NCBI GenBank assembly: GCA_015501585.1
Contig: JADNRY010000150.1
Span: 1-64,000 of the forward strand
Source: Rhodocollybia butyracea
Lineage: Eukaryota; Basidiomycota; Agaricomycetes; Agaricales; Omphalotaceae
Direction of reading: 5' to 3'
DNA: 64,000 nt
The notes under the pieces were generated by a model. That model saw only the letters and a program-made list of their open reading frames with translations. It was not told the origin of the DNA and did not search any database. Of this stretch, positions 11,902 to 24,662 are shown in pieces. The number at the start of each line of letters is the position of its first letter. Positions within the stretch are counted from its first letter, which is position 1. The translations under genes were made by a program, and so were the position numbers.

Positions 11902-12520
11902 GAGACTGCTACTGGATATCGTAGTCCGTAGGATTCAACAAAACAAAAGAATGGTTTACTCAGAGCTATAGATAGATCTACAGTACTGGGGTACTCGAAC
12001 TGAGCTGCAACCTCCTCACTAGCCTTGTTCATTCACACTCTTCCCACCGCTGCCGGTTCGAAAATTGTGCACGTTCACTCTAAGCGGATCTTGGGTAGTT
12101 CATCAAGAAAAAGATGGCTAGGTACGTTAGAATGGGGAGGATCATGTTACCTACTATTTATAGCGGCCAGTAATAGAGGTGGCTTTATATTGGGTGCGAC
12201 GCTCTCCGGTACAAGTTGACCAAGCCTTTGATTCGACTATGGATTTTTGCTGAGACTATTTGCTGAGACTATTGATGTTATCCTGGTCTCCGTAGATTCA
12301 AGAAAGTCATTCAGAGCTAATGGGGTATTGAACTCGGCTGCTAAACTACCGACCTCCTCACTGACCTTATTTACCAGTCTCCCCCGCCGCCGCCGTACCA
12401 ATATCTCTATAACAGTCCCAAAGCCCGCTATCGCCTTGGTTACCATATTTGTTGCGGGAAGAGGAAATGAATCGTCCGCGTCAAAGTCGACCCACCACCT
12501 CCCACCACTGGGGGCTTAAG
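11902..12520. repeat. locally duplicated intergenic segment
   Basis: Two related stretches (about 11.90-12.10 and 12.24-12.50 kb) both match the single stretch at 23.12-23.39 kb in unit B. Shared strings include ACCTCCTCAC, CCCCCGCCGCCGCCG and GGGAAGAGGAAATGAATC. No gene is supported. Confidence 0.5.
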
Positions 12521-12964
12521 TAAAATGAGCGCTCCGCCTCATGGACTTTGAATACCTACTTGCTAGGGTTGGATGAGGATCTTGTTTGGCATGATGTACT
12601 TAATAGTATCAGTGCGCTATTTTTGCGATGAGCTTTGATCAGAATTTTGTCAGTTCTCCATTTCTATTGAATCAGCAAAGGCGAAACTTCTTCCCACATC
12701 CGATACTTTACTTTTACTTGCACACGCACTCGGTCCCGCAACGTAATGCATCTTGGAAAGGCAAAGGGGAGAAAGGCCCGGCCCCTCAAGCTCATATGCT
12801 TCGGTCGACCAGCCCGTCATGGGTTGCTTAGCCTATAAATTATTATAGATGCTTTTATAGGGTTTTAAAGTAAAATTAATGTAAAATTAAAATACTCCGA
12901 ACTAATATGCCACCAAACGAGTGGGCCATATTGGTGGAACCTCCCTGAACGCTCTCCGACCCCA

Positions 12965-14043
12965 TCAAAAGACTATACTGTTTTCTGTTGATTCCCCGTT
13001 GGCGTCTTGCTGGATACTGCCAATTGGGTATTTGTTTTCGCCATTACTACTCTTCATCTCACTTCTGACACCGATTATCAGAAGAATTGTGCTGGCCAGA
13101 TTCAAATTCAAGATTCGAGGCAAGATTCGATGCATATGAGCTACAACGAGTTTGAAGAACGAAGAAAAGTACTCACGCTACTGTTGCAGAAACCCATCCA
13201 ATCCATAACAAGCACACAAAAGCGACGTTTGCGGGGAAAGTGTTGTATTCTGAGTTGCACCCGCGATAATGTAAGTTTACAACACGAAAGGGTTTGCAAG
13301 ATACTCACTGAGAGGTGGAGAAACAGAAATATTGGTGAGCTGATCTCGCAATTCCTCAGAAGCATTTGTGATGAGGGCTGAGTGTTTAGCAACGATGACC
13401 TATTCAAAGTGTTTAATGAAGTGAAGAAACTAATGACGCAACAGGACACGCCGTTAAATAACTAAAGGTAAACACGCACAGTACTCGCAAGAGCAGCAGC
13501 AAGTATACCGACGCTCAGAACAAGGGTACCACCCATCCGTATATAGTTGTAGCACTTGGGATATGTCGTGCGACTAGGCCATAATACCAAGGTGAGGTAT
13601 TGTGTCGTAAGCATTGTTGTAAACAAGGAGCAGAAGACGATCGTTAGGATTTGGGCGGCGATTATGTCGTTGTTGTGGACTTGGACCTATAAGACAAAGG
13701 GCAAAGTCGTTTCAATGATTGAGCTTGGTTTTGTTAGAGTGTAATTACTTACATTTGAACCTGTTGAACTTGGTAAAGATTGCTGAACATGGGCTTGTTG
13801 ATGAGTATATTTAGAGATCGAGTAGTTGGCGGCGATACCAGCAGCACCGCAGATATTCTGTGCTAGCTGATAGGCGACTACAAAGGGCAGCAAATGAATC
13901 GAATAAGAATGCGGCAAGCAATGTACCCGAGGGAAATCGAACGTACTGAGACGCTGACGTCGAAGATGGGGCCACCGTTTGTCGTACATGTTCTTGCCTA
14001 AAAAAGCATTCCATGATGCTTCGGATGAGTCAAAACCCCACAT
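12965..14043 (-). CDS. small multi-span membrane protein, unit A copy
   Basis: Starts at MWGFDSSEASWNAF (ATG at 14043) and can be followed through about six exons to TGA at 12965. The order of exons is the cytosolic N-terminus, LAQNICGAAGIAANYS, a hydrophobic exon with IIAAQILTIVFCSLFTTML and GGTLVLSVGILAAALAS, an exon IVAKHSALITNASEELRDQL, one with NVAFVCLLWIGWVSATVA, and a last exon TILLIIGVRSEMKSSNG ending in a polar tail. Intron ends are GT..AG, and the same joins work in unit B. Three or four membrane spans are likely, with two cysteines around the extracytosolic loop (the CNSEYN segment). I do not recognise a named family; the shape resembles MARVEL-like four-span proteins, which is only an analogy. 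The first intron (ending at CTATCAG) is the least certain join. Confidence 0.6.
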
Positions 14044-14389
14044 TGTCTTCAGTTGGAATGTGTCTGCTTGAATGGGAGAGTGTGTGGGTAGCAAACCACT
14101 GATCTATCCCTTATTATATATCGCTCAACGCTGCCGCAGCAAATGTATGGGACTGCTGCGACGCTGGATTACCGAGAGTCTCCTGACCTCACACCATGAT
14201 CAGAAGGACATCCAAAGCTGTCGAGCTCGTTGAGCCCAGACTGTATCAAGCGGTGGTGTATGTAGGCGTATCAGGTAGATCCTCCGGTCTTGGCATCACA
14301 GCCTTGAATCCCTAGACAACGATAAACCTATCCCGAAAGGTGTTCTGACAGCTATAATGGGTGTGGCGATGACGAGTCAGGAGAGTGCT

Positions 14390-15300
14390 CACCCGAACAA
14401 ATCAGTGCAATAGTGTGTTCATTGCACTGTGGATCACCAACGAAGTCAAGGGGAGGGCAAGCGAAAGCGAATAGACGGACGGAAATGAAAGGTGAAGTCA
14501 TGTTCTGCTCCATTATTGATGATACACGAACTTTAGGTGGGTCCAAAGACTCTATGCTGGTACTAATCACAAACCTATGCAGTATGCCGGCTTTGCCGAA
14601 TTCATACTACCACTTATCAACACCGTAATCATCGTGATAGAGGCATGCCATGCTAGGGCATTGTGTTGAAGCTTGAAACACTTCGAGGATGGTACATCTT
14701 GGTACATACTCACGCCTTTTGGCTGACGGGTTAACTTATAATACACAGACTTTCGGTACATTCTCGGCGGGACGTACTAATTGGCAGTGCGACTTCCGGC
14801 AGAAACATTGCCGATCCCCTCGGTGACTTTTTCTCGCAAGTAATCAGTTAATTCTTCAGAACGAGCTGAGTCATGGTGAAAGATGTACGAGTAAAGTACT
14901 AAGCAAGGTTTCCGTACAAGTTTAGAGCAGCCCTCATGCTAGAGCGACGGTCGGATAACCTCAATGCAGTGTATGCCCAACGCTTCTGTCAGGCATCAGA
15001 TAGAAGAATAAACATCCTCACTGGTTGCGATCAGTACCAGAAACCCAAGTATCATGGAAACCAGATACAGCCCATTCAAAAGAAGAAGAGAGACCCCTCC
15101 TTACTCGCTTCCGAGGCGGTTCCCCCCAATCTCGCACCAGTAAACCTCCGACACAAACACTTAGACGCGATCTTTCCAGCGCGTTAACAATCAGCTACCA
15201 ATTCCTACTTATCATAGCTAGCCATAGATGGACTGCAGTGTATTTCCATCAATTTGGAATTCCATAGCTTCAGACCTGGACTGCAGTGAAATGCCTCCAT
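14390..15300. repeat. spacer repeat, copy 3 (between unit A and unit B)
   Basis: Carries the same ordered landmarks as copies 2 and 4 (GATACACGAACTTTAGGT, GCCGAATTCATAC, GATCAGTACCA, A-run with GAGACCCCTCC, CAGACCTGGACTGCAGTGAA). It is the junction of the tandem duplication and holds no gene that I can support. Confidence 0.6.
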
Positions 15301-15697
15301 CGAAGCTTGTGTATCACGTTTACTTGCTCTGGACTGGTTCTCTCTGGTTCTATGCGTCAAATGCTGGATCTCGGATTATACAAACCACCAATCATAGATT
15401 TAAGTATTACAGGGGCGGCTGATTTGTTGATTTATAGATTTGCTGGGTAGAATTATGGCCGGTGAAAGGCTGTCGTTCAGTCCCGACAGAACACTAACGA
15501 ACAGATGCACACATTGACAGGACCACGTTATATTCTAGAGGCGAAGCTAGGCTTCAGGCAACAGGAGAATACGCGATGGTAATAGTCGTTATACGGGTTA
15601 TCTGGGATGGTGGTCTAATGTACGAATCGAAGTATATACGGACAGTGGCAGTGCGAGAGCACGTGTGAGTATGCGCCATACTTACAGCCGGTGTAGC

Positions 15698-15814
15698 TGT
15701 GGCTGTGAGGCTAGAGGAATAAAGAGAGCGAGTCGGACTGGAATTACAGGAGGTAGTGTGGCTGTGGCTGTGATGCCAGAGGAATGAAGAGAGCGAGTCG
15801 GACTGGGATTAGTG
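15698..15814 (+). repeat. tandem duplication of about 55-60 bp
   Basis: Two copies of a unit containing GGCTGTGA, CAGAGGAAT or TAGAGGAAT, AAGAGAGCGAGTCGGACTGG stand side by side. They are present only in unit B. Confidence 0.65.
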
Positions 15815-17650
15815 TGCACTCCTGCAGGACCCCGGTAGATGGGCCACTCAGATGTGTACGATATTTGTCTTCGCCTCGAATACTGAGAGTGCTGGTGGCT
15901 ATCGTGTTTTCTGAAAGAACCATTGCCAGTGAAAACAAGCGAGCCCGAGTCACCTTTTGCAGAGAAGTGGCCGGACGAGTTGTACATAGCCACCTCGACT
16001 CGCGAAGATACGCTTCCGGGCCGGAATAGTGTCCCGCCGTGGTCGATGTTCCCCAATGTTGTAGTCGGGAGTAACTGTTGGATTTTCGCTGTTCGGTCCT
16101 TTCTCCGTATGTTACGTAGTACGTACATGTAGTTCTCTCGTAACTACTTATCTTCCTTCTTTATCCAATACCACTTCGTTCATCTTCGTCGTTGTTCCTT
16201 CGGAGTCAATTTCTTCGGCAGGCGGATAGCCTCAGTGACATCCTCGGTGACCAAGGATCTGGTCTCGTTAAGGAAGCGCTGGAATCGATGGATTCCACAG
16301 ACGTGAGTGTATCAGCGAGGCACGCCAGTGCCCATAAACTAGTAGTCCTCGGACGTATCCGCGTGGAGGACCTAGGGACTAGGCTCGCCGTTCTTCTACT
16401 TGTTCTCGTGGAACAACAAGGAGACGGTGCACTGTGCATCCGGATCCGCTTCTTCCTTCATAGCAATAGGCATTGCCAACATAGCTGTGAACGAGTGAAG
16501 GACGTAGCGGGGTAAGTTGGTTTCGGCAGTGACGCGCATAAGAGACGGACCCAACAGCTTCTCCATGTGCCCTACACGATGCCCTCATACCACTCAACAA
16601 CAGCACCTTCGACTTTATGGTCCTTGAGAATATGGAGAAGGTCGAGGGAAGCATCACGGGCGTTCTAGGGGCTGGTCGTGTTGGAATGCGTGACGATCCA
16701 GGTTACAATGTGTCCTAGAGTCTTCTTCCCGTCCTAACGAGCAGTATTGAGGGCAGAGTTCTTAATGCCGTTTCTTCAATAAGGCGACGATCATGGGAGC
16801 CACAATATGCTAAGCTGCGTCGAGCGGCAGTCTTTACAGGGAGGTGACACCATCTGGTTCTAGGGAGAGGAACCGGGAAGGAATTCGACTCGAATCCGAG
16901 CGGTAAAGAGCTCAGAAAGGTCGATGAAGATACCACGCCAGTAGAGAATACTCTGGAATTCGAGATAACCGATAGGGTGTGGGGCGACGGAGATAAAAGC
17001 ATCTGAAGCGATGAGAGGAGAGTATCGGAACATCTCGAGGCGGAAGGCAGGGTGTTTAAGAGGTTCTTTGGCCGAGAGGTTTTGGCGTTCCAGCATAAAC
17101 CAGGTCAGCCCTAAACACAAAGTGGTAAGTGGGATAAACGCGGTAAGATACTGAGAGACTCGCCGGCCAAAAGTTCGGGGTTTGTCCTCGTAGTCTGGAT
17201 TGTTAGTTTGAGAGACCCGAAAGCGCATCCAAGGGAACAATAGGTGAGTGATAGTCGATAGATGTGCACAACGACTAATATAAGGGATTTACCATCACTC
17301 AGGAAGCCAGCGTTTATCAGAACGTTGTCGCTAAGCTGGATAACTTGTACAGAAAAAGTTCTCATGACGACATTCGATGTTCAAAACATTCAATGCTCGT
17401 AACGGGCACAGACAAGGGGAAAGTCTGGCGGCACTCTTCTCATTTTCCAATTTAGATATGTTCACGCGAGTGGCAAGAGCGCGTAGGAAACCGCGTAGAT
17501 GGGGATGAGACACGAAGTGGTTTGGGGGATATTGACGAGAGAACACCGGGAAACTATAGTGGTACGGAAGACGCAGACAGTGATCGCCTGAGGGTAAATT
17601 CAGCACGGTAGTTCGCAAACTCGGAGAAGAGTCTAAACACACTGCTATGG
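15815..17650 (-). pseudogene. decayed trypsin-like (S1-type) protease-like gene, unit B
   Basis: This is the unit B counterpart of the 2.65-4.88 kb wreck. Minus-strand fragments include FGRRVSQYLTAFIPLTTLCLG, LKHPAFRLEMFRYSPLIASDAF, HPIGYLEFQSILYWRG and the C-terminal SGHFSAKGDSGSLVFTG. The serine loop GDSGS is intact here while unit A has GDSDS, so unit B keeps the ancestral motif. Frame breaks separate the pieces, and part of the middle (the segment with VVGLGAFSLFDIL) is missing, so no complete protein can be made. The pieces decay in different places in the two units, which suggests most damage came after the duplication. Confidence 0.6.
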
Positions 17651-18875
17651 TCCTTCCGCTTATCTATCCTTCTGTATATCCTGCCACGATCCGCGATCCA
17701 TTCTTTTCACGGCGACATAGCGACAGCGGTGCCATTGTGTGGTAGTCGAGGAGACGGTACGCCGCGCGATAGTGGTGCTAAATATCTCGGGAACAGGAAT
17801 TGATATTGACCTAGACGATAAAATTTAAAGCGAAAGAGGGAAGGTCCTGGGGTTGGGCGTGTCCCTTTGGGTAGCTGATGGCGAGCGACAGTCAACAACG
17901 TTGATAGTAGAGGAGATCAGGCCGAATATTGGTAGAATTGGTACGCAAATTATCGGTTTGAAGAGGATGCTAGCTAGAGGCGTTCTTACACGGTAACTGT
18001 AAGTTGTGGCGCGAATGATCCAGTCTCGAGAGCTCAGCGTCTAGCAGAACTTGATCTTGAAAGGATATCAGGGGTATATTGCACTGTGATAGTTACAGGC
18101 TGTCGAGAACGTGTTCGCAAAAATGGTAGTGACCGCGTTTGGAAGAGGTCGGAGTCTTAGTCAGCGAGCGGCTTTGTTGCTGGCGCTTAGCGCTCAGCGC
18201 TCATGAGTTGGCACATGGCCTATTCTCCACATCTGTACTACTACCTGTATCCACTCACAACACTCTGCATAGCACGAAGCCTGAAGCCCACCATAACTTC
18301 AAAAATTCAATCTTTGTCTGTAACCCATTGCTCGCGGTACTTCTTTCTCAAGGACACACGCAAGGCAGTCAACGCCAAGAACTCAAATGCAAATGCAAAA
18401 GCTCCGCTGGAGAACCGGGAGAATAGCCTCGTGCGATTCCCGGTAATGACTTCACGAAAGCCTGCTCAGAAATACTTTGGAAATACTTATTCAAATCTGG
18501 TTTTTGAATCTCGGCGACTGGATGTGACTTGATACCAGTCAAATTTTTCCTGGTCGAAGCTAGGAAGACGCGTGAAGTGAACGCGACTGACTGAGCCTAT
18601 GGCGTTTTCAAGTTGATGGCCTCGCTGGCGCAGAACTGATTAAATAACACGCCCCCCTAACCCAAATTTACCCTTGCCTCTGCCGCCATCTCTACACCCA
18701 CCGTGAGGTACATCCCGTCTTGCTACTGACAAGGTTGTGTGTAAGTACGAGCAGAGTATGTAGTAGTGTACGAACTTATTGCGGGACGGGACAGCTACCC
18801 GGGATCTCAGATATCAAATGATCAATCAAAATGATAAGATGTGACTGGTACCTATCTCAGTTGTTCACCATCATC

Positions 18876-20064
18876 ATGTCCTTCTCCGAGCTCTCCCCAG
18901 AACTCTTCTATCCGATACTACATTCGTTACGGGCGGATGACGACTATCTGTCGATGAAAGCATGTTCTTTGACATGTAAATCACTTGTCAGTCCCAGTCA
19001 GACACATCTCTTTCATACTATCTGCATAGCTTTCCCTATCACAACGGCGGCTCAGTTTCTGAAAGCCTTACAAAGACATTCACACATACAGAAGTATGTT
19101 AAGCGTGTAGTGCTTATGGAACTCAACAAAGTATGGATGAAAACCGACACTGCTCTGGGCGACCTGCTGAAGATCTTATCATCTTCTACCATCTCGTTGT
19201 CCATCACTCGACGACTCTCTTTTCATTCGGCCGGTCTACACGAGCTACTAGTTTTTCAAGATATGACTAGCTTGGAAGAGCTCAGGATTACTCAGGAGCG
19301 TAAGAGGGCCCCCGAATTTACTGATCGATACACCATTGCCCGATTCTGCAACACATTTCCTTCTCTTCGCGTTCTTGATTTGATGGCAATTGCCTCTGGC
19401 TCCCGCACAACTTCCGATCCCCCACCACAACCTCCAGCATTTCAACTAGCGACGCTAAAGATTGGGTGGTACTGCGAGGATCATATATTGAACTGGCTTT
19501 TGCCAGCCACAGTTCAACTGAAAACCTTACATTTGTGGCATGACTATAGTACTTCTTCCCGCAGCACCATCTCCCGCATCATCGCGGGTGCCACCTCCTT
19601 GACCGAGCTCCACATCAAGGGGATGAACGGCCCCGATGAGAAAGGTTTGTATTTCCGTCCTTTTTGTTCTTTAACCTTTCCGACGAAAATATACTGTAGA
19701 ACTGTCTTACATTTTGACACCACTTCGACAACGAAATAGCTTGCGGACTCTATCGCTGAATACATCCCTCCCGCTTGATGACGCCATTCAAATACTTACA
19801 GCATTTCTTCAGCTCCTCAGAGCACACTTATTCCTGGAGCGCATTGTTATCTCACTTGAGCTTACCAAATCGACTACCCACGGTGGCCAGCCTCTCGACT
19901 CACTCGAGGACATCATCCTGGGCCCGCATTTTCCGGCGCTGAAGTGGTTGGAGTTGCATGTGACGACGAAGAGGATTGAAGACCAGGAGGAAGATCTGAT
20001 AAAAATGTTTCCTCGAATTTCGGAGCAACGGAAATTGTTCGTCATATTGCAGAAAGCTACATAA
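18876..20064 (+). CDS. F-box protein, unit B copy
   Basis: Two exons, 18876-19644 and 19700-20064, with a 55-nt intron (GTTTGT..CTGTAG) give an intact 377-residue protein. The start MSFSELSPELFYPIL begins an F-box-like domain (residues 4-45, with LRADDDYLSMKACSLTCKSLV). It is followed by leucine-rich segments such as DLLKILSSSTISLSI, FPSLRVLDLMAIAS, LKTLHLWHDY and ATSLTELHIKGM, and a C-terminal HFPALKWLELHV near EEDLIKMFPRISEQRKL. In SCF complexes such proteins hold the target for ubiquitination; the target is unknown. It is tail to tail with the kinase-like gene, 71 bp apart. It shares its intron site with the copies at 6.4 and 38.6 kb. Confidence 0.82.
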
Positions 20065-20135
20065 TTTGAAAAAGGAGGATAATATCGGTAGCCATATTCT
20101 TAGTCGAACAAGATGAAGGCTGTTCTCTGCAAGAC

Positions 20136-21057
20136 CTAATCCTTCTTTTTTGACCCAGTGCTCTTGTGACTTTTTTTCGACCCAGTGCTTGAAGCTGGGG
20201 AACTAGGTGTGCTCAATACTACGTCCAAGTCCCTCTGAATACTTGCGGCGTCATCCTTGAATCCCTGTACAGCGCAAACGCGTTAGGGTCTGAAAAGTCG
20301 ATTGGTATAATGTATACGTACTGGGTGGCCACGTAGGTAATAGTGCTCCCAGTCGACGAGGGTGATTTTACCTGTTTTTAAATCTATTACAATCTTCACC
20401 AAAGTTAGCTTTGGGAATAGCAAATTTTACAACTACTACTCACGTTGTCTTTGTTCAGATCACTAGGACAATAGGATATAAGGAAATATACAACAAAAGA
20501 GTGGGGGATGAGATACTCACATGTGGTATATCCCATGGGCCTTGGCTATACGAGCAGCCTCTTCCGCAATCTCAGGTTTCCATTTTTTCAATAGCTCCGC
20601 GCCACCTGATGGGTGTTCTTCCAATAATTTCTTCAGCGTTACACCTTCCGCCTCGTGCATCACGATAGCTTTCTCCTTCTCGTCCACTGCAACGAATTGA
20701 TCTACGAGTTTGAGACCCTCTATCTCAACTTGCTTCAAAGCACCCGTTTTGTATATCTTGATGACATAGCCAGGGTTCGCTTTACCGTCCCATGAAGCTA
20801 AGTTGTTGAAGTAACCCATTAGCAAAACTCGGCAAGAAAAAAATGCAATGATCGAGCTGACCTAGTCGATACACGGTAGACTTATCGTGACTAGGGGGAG
20901 TCAATTGAGCGCCAGTAACTGCGACTTTGCCGTCAATGGTGAAGGTCGCACGGCGCTGCAGCCTTGAGCAATCTGTCTGGCAAGGGGCTGCATATATGGT
21001 GGGCAGAAGAGCCAAGAGTGCGAAGACTGACAGAGTTATGGTAGATGGGAAGAGCAT
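20136..21057 (-). CDS. secreted kinase-like protein, unit B copy
   Basis: Exons 21057-20862, 20797-20521, 20462-20444, 20393-20322 and 20264-20136 give 230 residues. All intron positions and phases match the unit A gene, although the intron lengths differ (64, 58, 50, 57 nt), which is good support for the model. The signal peptide, VIK lysine, HIDLNKDN catalytic loop and VDWE metal site are all kept. The basic Ser/Lys tail is three residues shorter. The first donor is GTCAGC rather than GTAAGC, so splicing may be weaker. Changes between the copies cluster in the signal peptide and are otherwise conservative, as expected if both are still under selection. Confidence 0.75.
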
Positions 21058-21177
21058 ACTGGAATGAACAATAATAAAAGTAATCGCACAGCGATAATGT
21101 TAAAGGTGGTGATGAAGGATAGTAGTGTAGTTGCAGGACCAGCCCGATACTACTGAAAATCGAAGTCTACGCTTGTC

Positions 21178-21184
21178 TTTTATA
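21178..21184 (-). promoter_or_regulatory. TATA box of secreted kinase-like gene B
   Basis: TATAAAA on the minus strand about 120 bp upstream of the ATG at 21057, in the same sequence context as the box at 8751 in unit A. Confidence 0.5.
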
Positions 21185-21335
21185 CGATAACTATGAGGGG
21201 TGGCAGTACTTAACGTGTTATGCTCTGTTTATGCTCCATAGTATTATGTGTGCGACTCGAGATGCCGTTTTAAAAATATTTGTTAGGTGTTACAAGAGAG
21301 AATATGTTGTTCAAGTTCACCGTCGAAGTCAGGCG

Positions 21336-21400
21336 GTGCCTTGTAAACGGGAGCAGCATAGAAAAAACGAACCACAGTGCTGTTCCCGTTTACCAGGCAC
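21336..21400. repeat. inverted repeat upstream of kinase B
   Basis: GTGCCTTGTAAACGGGAGCA and the facing arm ending in TACCAGGCAC form a hairpin with arms of about 22 bp, the counterpart of 8893-8957. Arm bases have changed in both copies but pairing is largely kept. Confidence 0.6.
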
Positions 21401-21689
21401 GACGGTGAAGATTGATTCGCTTCCAGTACGATGTTACATGCACAACGTTCGAGATGGGCATTCAATATTTGCATCAACAACGGGGAGATTGTGTCACAGC
21501 TCGCTCCCGTTTACTATGCAGTGGCGACTGCTCCAAATTGTAAAGTCTATGCATTTCTAGTTCATGTTTACTTACGCGAGTAATTCGAGTGAGTATGATC
21601 TATCATTAGGCAATACAGTCAAAATTTAACAGGAGGACTACTGAGGCCGCTCTCTTACCAGGTGCCGTATGACTTAGATAGTTCCAGAG

Positions 21690-23100
21690 GTTAGAGGAAC
21701 AACCGCTTGATTTATGATACACGAACTTTAGGTAGGTTCACAGTGGGACCTACCAGTACTTGCACTAATCATTGACCCGTGCATCATCATAAAAAAGGCA
21801 TTATGCCGGACTCGCCGAATTCATACTATCATCTGCGATCTCCGTGGCGGGGACTGTACTTAATTATAATGGAGGCGTTCCCAAGGGCATTTCTTTTCTA
21901 GATATCTTGAAACACTGCCAGGATGACACTTTTGCGCTCAGCTGAATTTCAAGGGGTTTAACCTGTCCATCATAAAAAGTTGGTTGGCGGTACAGGAATG
22001 TGATGCACTTGGTTCGCACTTCAATTTTAGGAAGCATACTTTATTCAGCTCGTAAATGTGATTTCTGAACAGTGATAGATCAAAAACTATCCCGCACTGG
22101 CTACTGCCGATGATCTGCCGAGTCTCCTTAGTGGCTTTTTTTTGCTTTTGCTTAAATGGCATATTCATTCCTCATAACGAGTTAAGTCTGAGTGAACGAT
22201 GTACGATCAAAGTGCTAAACAGTTGAGTCATATCGCTGAGGTTTCTGTAAGAGCCAAATAAGAGAGAGTCTGGAGCCCGAGCCAACTCGCAACGTAAAAA
22301 AAGTCTAAATACATATGGCACGCAGGCATGCCAATCCATCTCATAGATTTCCGCTATTCAAGTCGCCGCATGGGGATGACATCTTACTAAACATCTATCC
22401 GGAGAAATATAGAGTCTCCATTCCACAGCAATTCCGCCCAATGACTCTGAGAACAGACTACCCTTAAACCGTCTATAAACAACTCCGATGGCTGCCTGGG
22501 AAAGACTGGTTAAACTGAGAAATTAATGGAAGCTTAAGTAACTTGAACAGTGCATGAGGACAGTAGAATAAAACCTTTGTTGGTCGTGATCAGTATCACA
22601 AACCGAGTCCTGAGGCTAGCGACTCGCGCGCGCAATGCTTACCAAAGTGGTGCGATTCCTAACAGCCCTTTCAAAAAAAGAGAGACCTCCTCCCACTGCC
22701 CCCCTCGCTCACTCTCTTCTGAGGCAGCTCATATATTATTTGCCTCCAAAGGATAATCAGTAACGAGTCCCCCTCATCATTTCTCAAGAGCTTCAGACCT
22801 GGACTGCAGTGAAAGTATTGCCTCCAGTTCAAAAACTGTGCACATTCATTCTGGGCGGATCTTGGGCGGCCCATGAAGAAAAAGGGGGCTGTTACTTACT
22901 ATTTATAAGGACGAGTGATAGAGAAAGCAAGTGAGTGGGATTCTATTGGGCACGAACCTCCCGCAGGACCCCGGTAGATATTCGAAAATTTTTTCGTTCC
23001 CTACTTTCGCTGTTTACAGAATCATTCGTGAATCGTTCCTCACAGAATTAATAATTATATATAACGTGCTGTTCACAACAGCACCGGAGCGTTGAAACCT
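21690..23100. repeat. spacer repeat, copy 4
   Basis: Closest relative of 9230-10600, with the same landmarks in the same order up to ATAACGTGCTGTTCACAACA. No gene is supported. Confidence 0.65.
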
Positions 23101-23534
23101 GATCAAGCCTTTGACGAAACTACTAGGGAGACTACTGGATATCGTAGTCCGTAGGATTCAACAAAACAAAAGAATGGTTCACTCAGAGCCTGCTCAGAGC
23201 TACACATCTACAGCACTGGGGTACTCGAACTGGGCTGCTGAACTACCGACCTCCTCACTAGTCTTGTTTACCCACACTCTCCCCCGCCACCGCCGCCGTA
23301 CCAACAGCACCAGAGCCCCACCAGTGTCTTGGTAACCACGTTGCGGGAAGAGGAAATGAATCATCCGCGTCAAAGTTAATCCACCACTGACAGAAAGCCG
23401 TTTCTTTCTGTAGTATTCATACTAAGTAGCGCTCAGAATCTAATGCACAATTAATAAGTAGTATCCCCCGAACCAGTGCGTCCCATTCCAGAATTACCAG
23501 AAGGTCGCTCTTTGGACCCATTAAGTATTGGCTA

Positions 23535-24662
23535 CTATACTGATTTCTGTAAATTTTCTGACTTGACATCTTCCTCATGGGAAGGGATAACCCCCATCGG
23601 GTATTTATTTTCACCATTACTGCTCTTCATCTCGCTTCTGACCCCAATTATCAAGAGAGTCGTACTGGTCAGTGGGGAGTAGGTTCAAATTCGGGTTTGG
23701 TACATTTGAGCGACACCTTGTACAAGGTTTGAACAGAAGTGACTCACCCTACTGCTGCAGAAACACATCCGACCCATAACAAGCACACCAAGGCGACATT
23801 TGCGGGGAAATCGTTGTATTCTGAGTTACACCCACGTTTACCACGGATATGAAAAGTTTACAAGTTACTCACTGAGAGGCGGGGAAAAAGAAACATTGGT
23901 GAGCTGATCTCGCAGTTCCTCAGAAGCATTTGTGATGATGGCTGAGTGTTTGGCGACGATGACCTGTCAAAGCGTTCAATCAAGCGAAGATACTACTGAC
24001 GCAACAGGAACGGCGTTAGATAAGAGTATGCAAAACACGCACTGTACTCGCAAGGGCAGCAGCAAGTACACCTATGCTCAGAACAGCGGTACTAATCATC
24101 CGAATGTAGTTGTAGCACCTGGGATATGTCGCGCGACGAGGCCATAATACCAAGGTGAAGTATTGTGTTGTAAGCATTGTGGAAAACAAGGAGCAGAAGA
24201 CGATAGCTAGGATTTGAGCGGCAGTTATGTCGTTGTTGTGGACTTGGATCTGTGTTCCCGGCAGTGGTATTGGGGGAGGCGGAGAACGAGAAGGGGGATA
24301 CCGGACGGGGGGCGGAACCGTTCAATGGTTAACCACTAGCTTTATTTTGTCACACACTGTAATTACTTACATTTGAACCTGTTAAACCTGATACAGATTG
24401 CTGAACATGGGCTTGTTGATGAGTGTATTTGGAGATCGAGTAGTTGGCGGCAATACCAGCACCACCACAGATATTTTGTGCTAGCTGATAGGCGAGTACA
24501 AATCATTCTGTGAGTAAGAATTGGAAAGCAATGGATGTTGAGTACTCGAGGGAAATCAAACGTACTAAGACGTTCACGGGGAAGATGAGGCCACCGTTTG
24601 TCGTACATGTTCTTGCTCTGGAAGGCGCTCCATGATGCTTCGAATGAATCAAAACCCCACAT
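23535..24662 (-). CDS. small multi-span membrane protein, unit B copy
   Basis: Paralogue of the gene at 12.97-14.04 kb. It starts at MWGFDSFEASWSAF (ATG at 24662) and ends at TAG 23535. The hydrophobic exons AAQILAIVFCSLFSTMLTT and TAVLSIGVLAAALAS, the exon IVAKHSAIITNASEELRDQL and the exon NVALVCLLWVGCVSAAVG are all kept, and the same intron sites can be used. The last exon starts TLLIIGVRSEMKSSNGENKYP, as in unit A, but the final 15-20 residues differ completely (here ending ENLQKSV). The tail is therefore free to vary or under different selection. Function unknown; probably a membrane protein with three or four spans. Confidence 0.58.

Noticed and set aside
12247..12519. Pair of opposed open frames over the CCGCCGCCG stretch
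   Set aside because: Both are by-products of GC-rich triplet DNA, and the unit B counterpart does not keep them.
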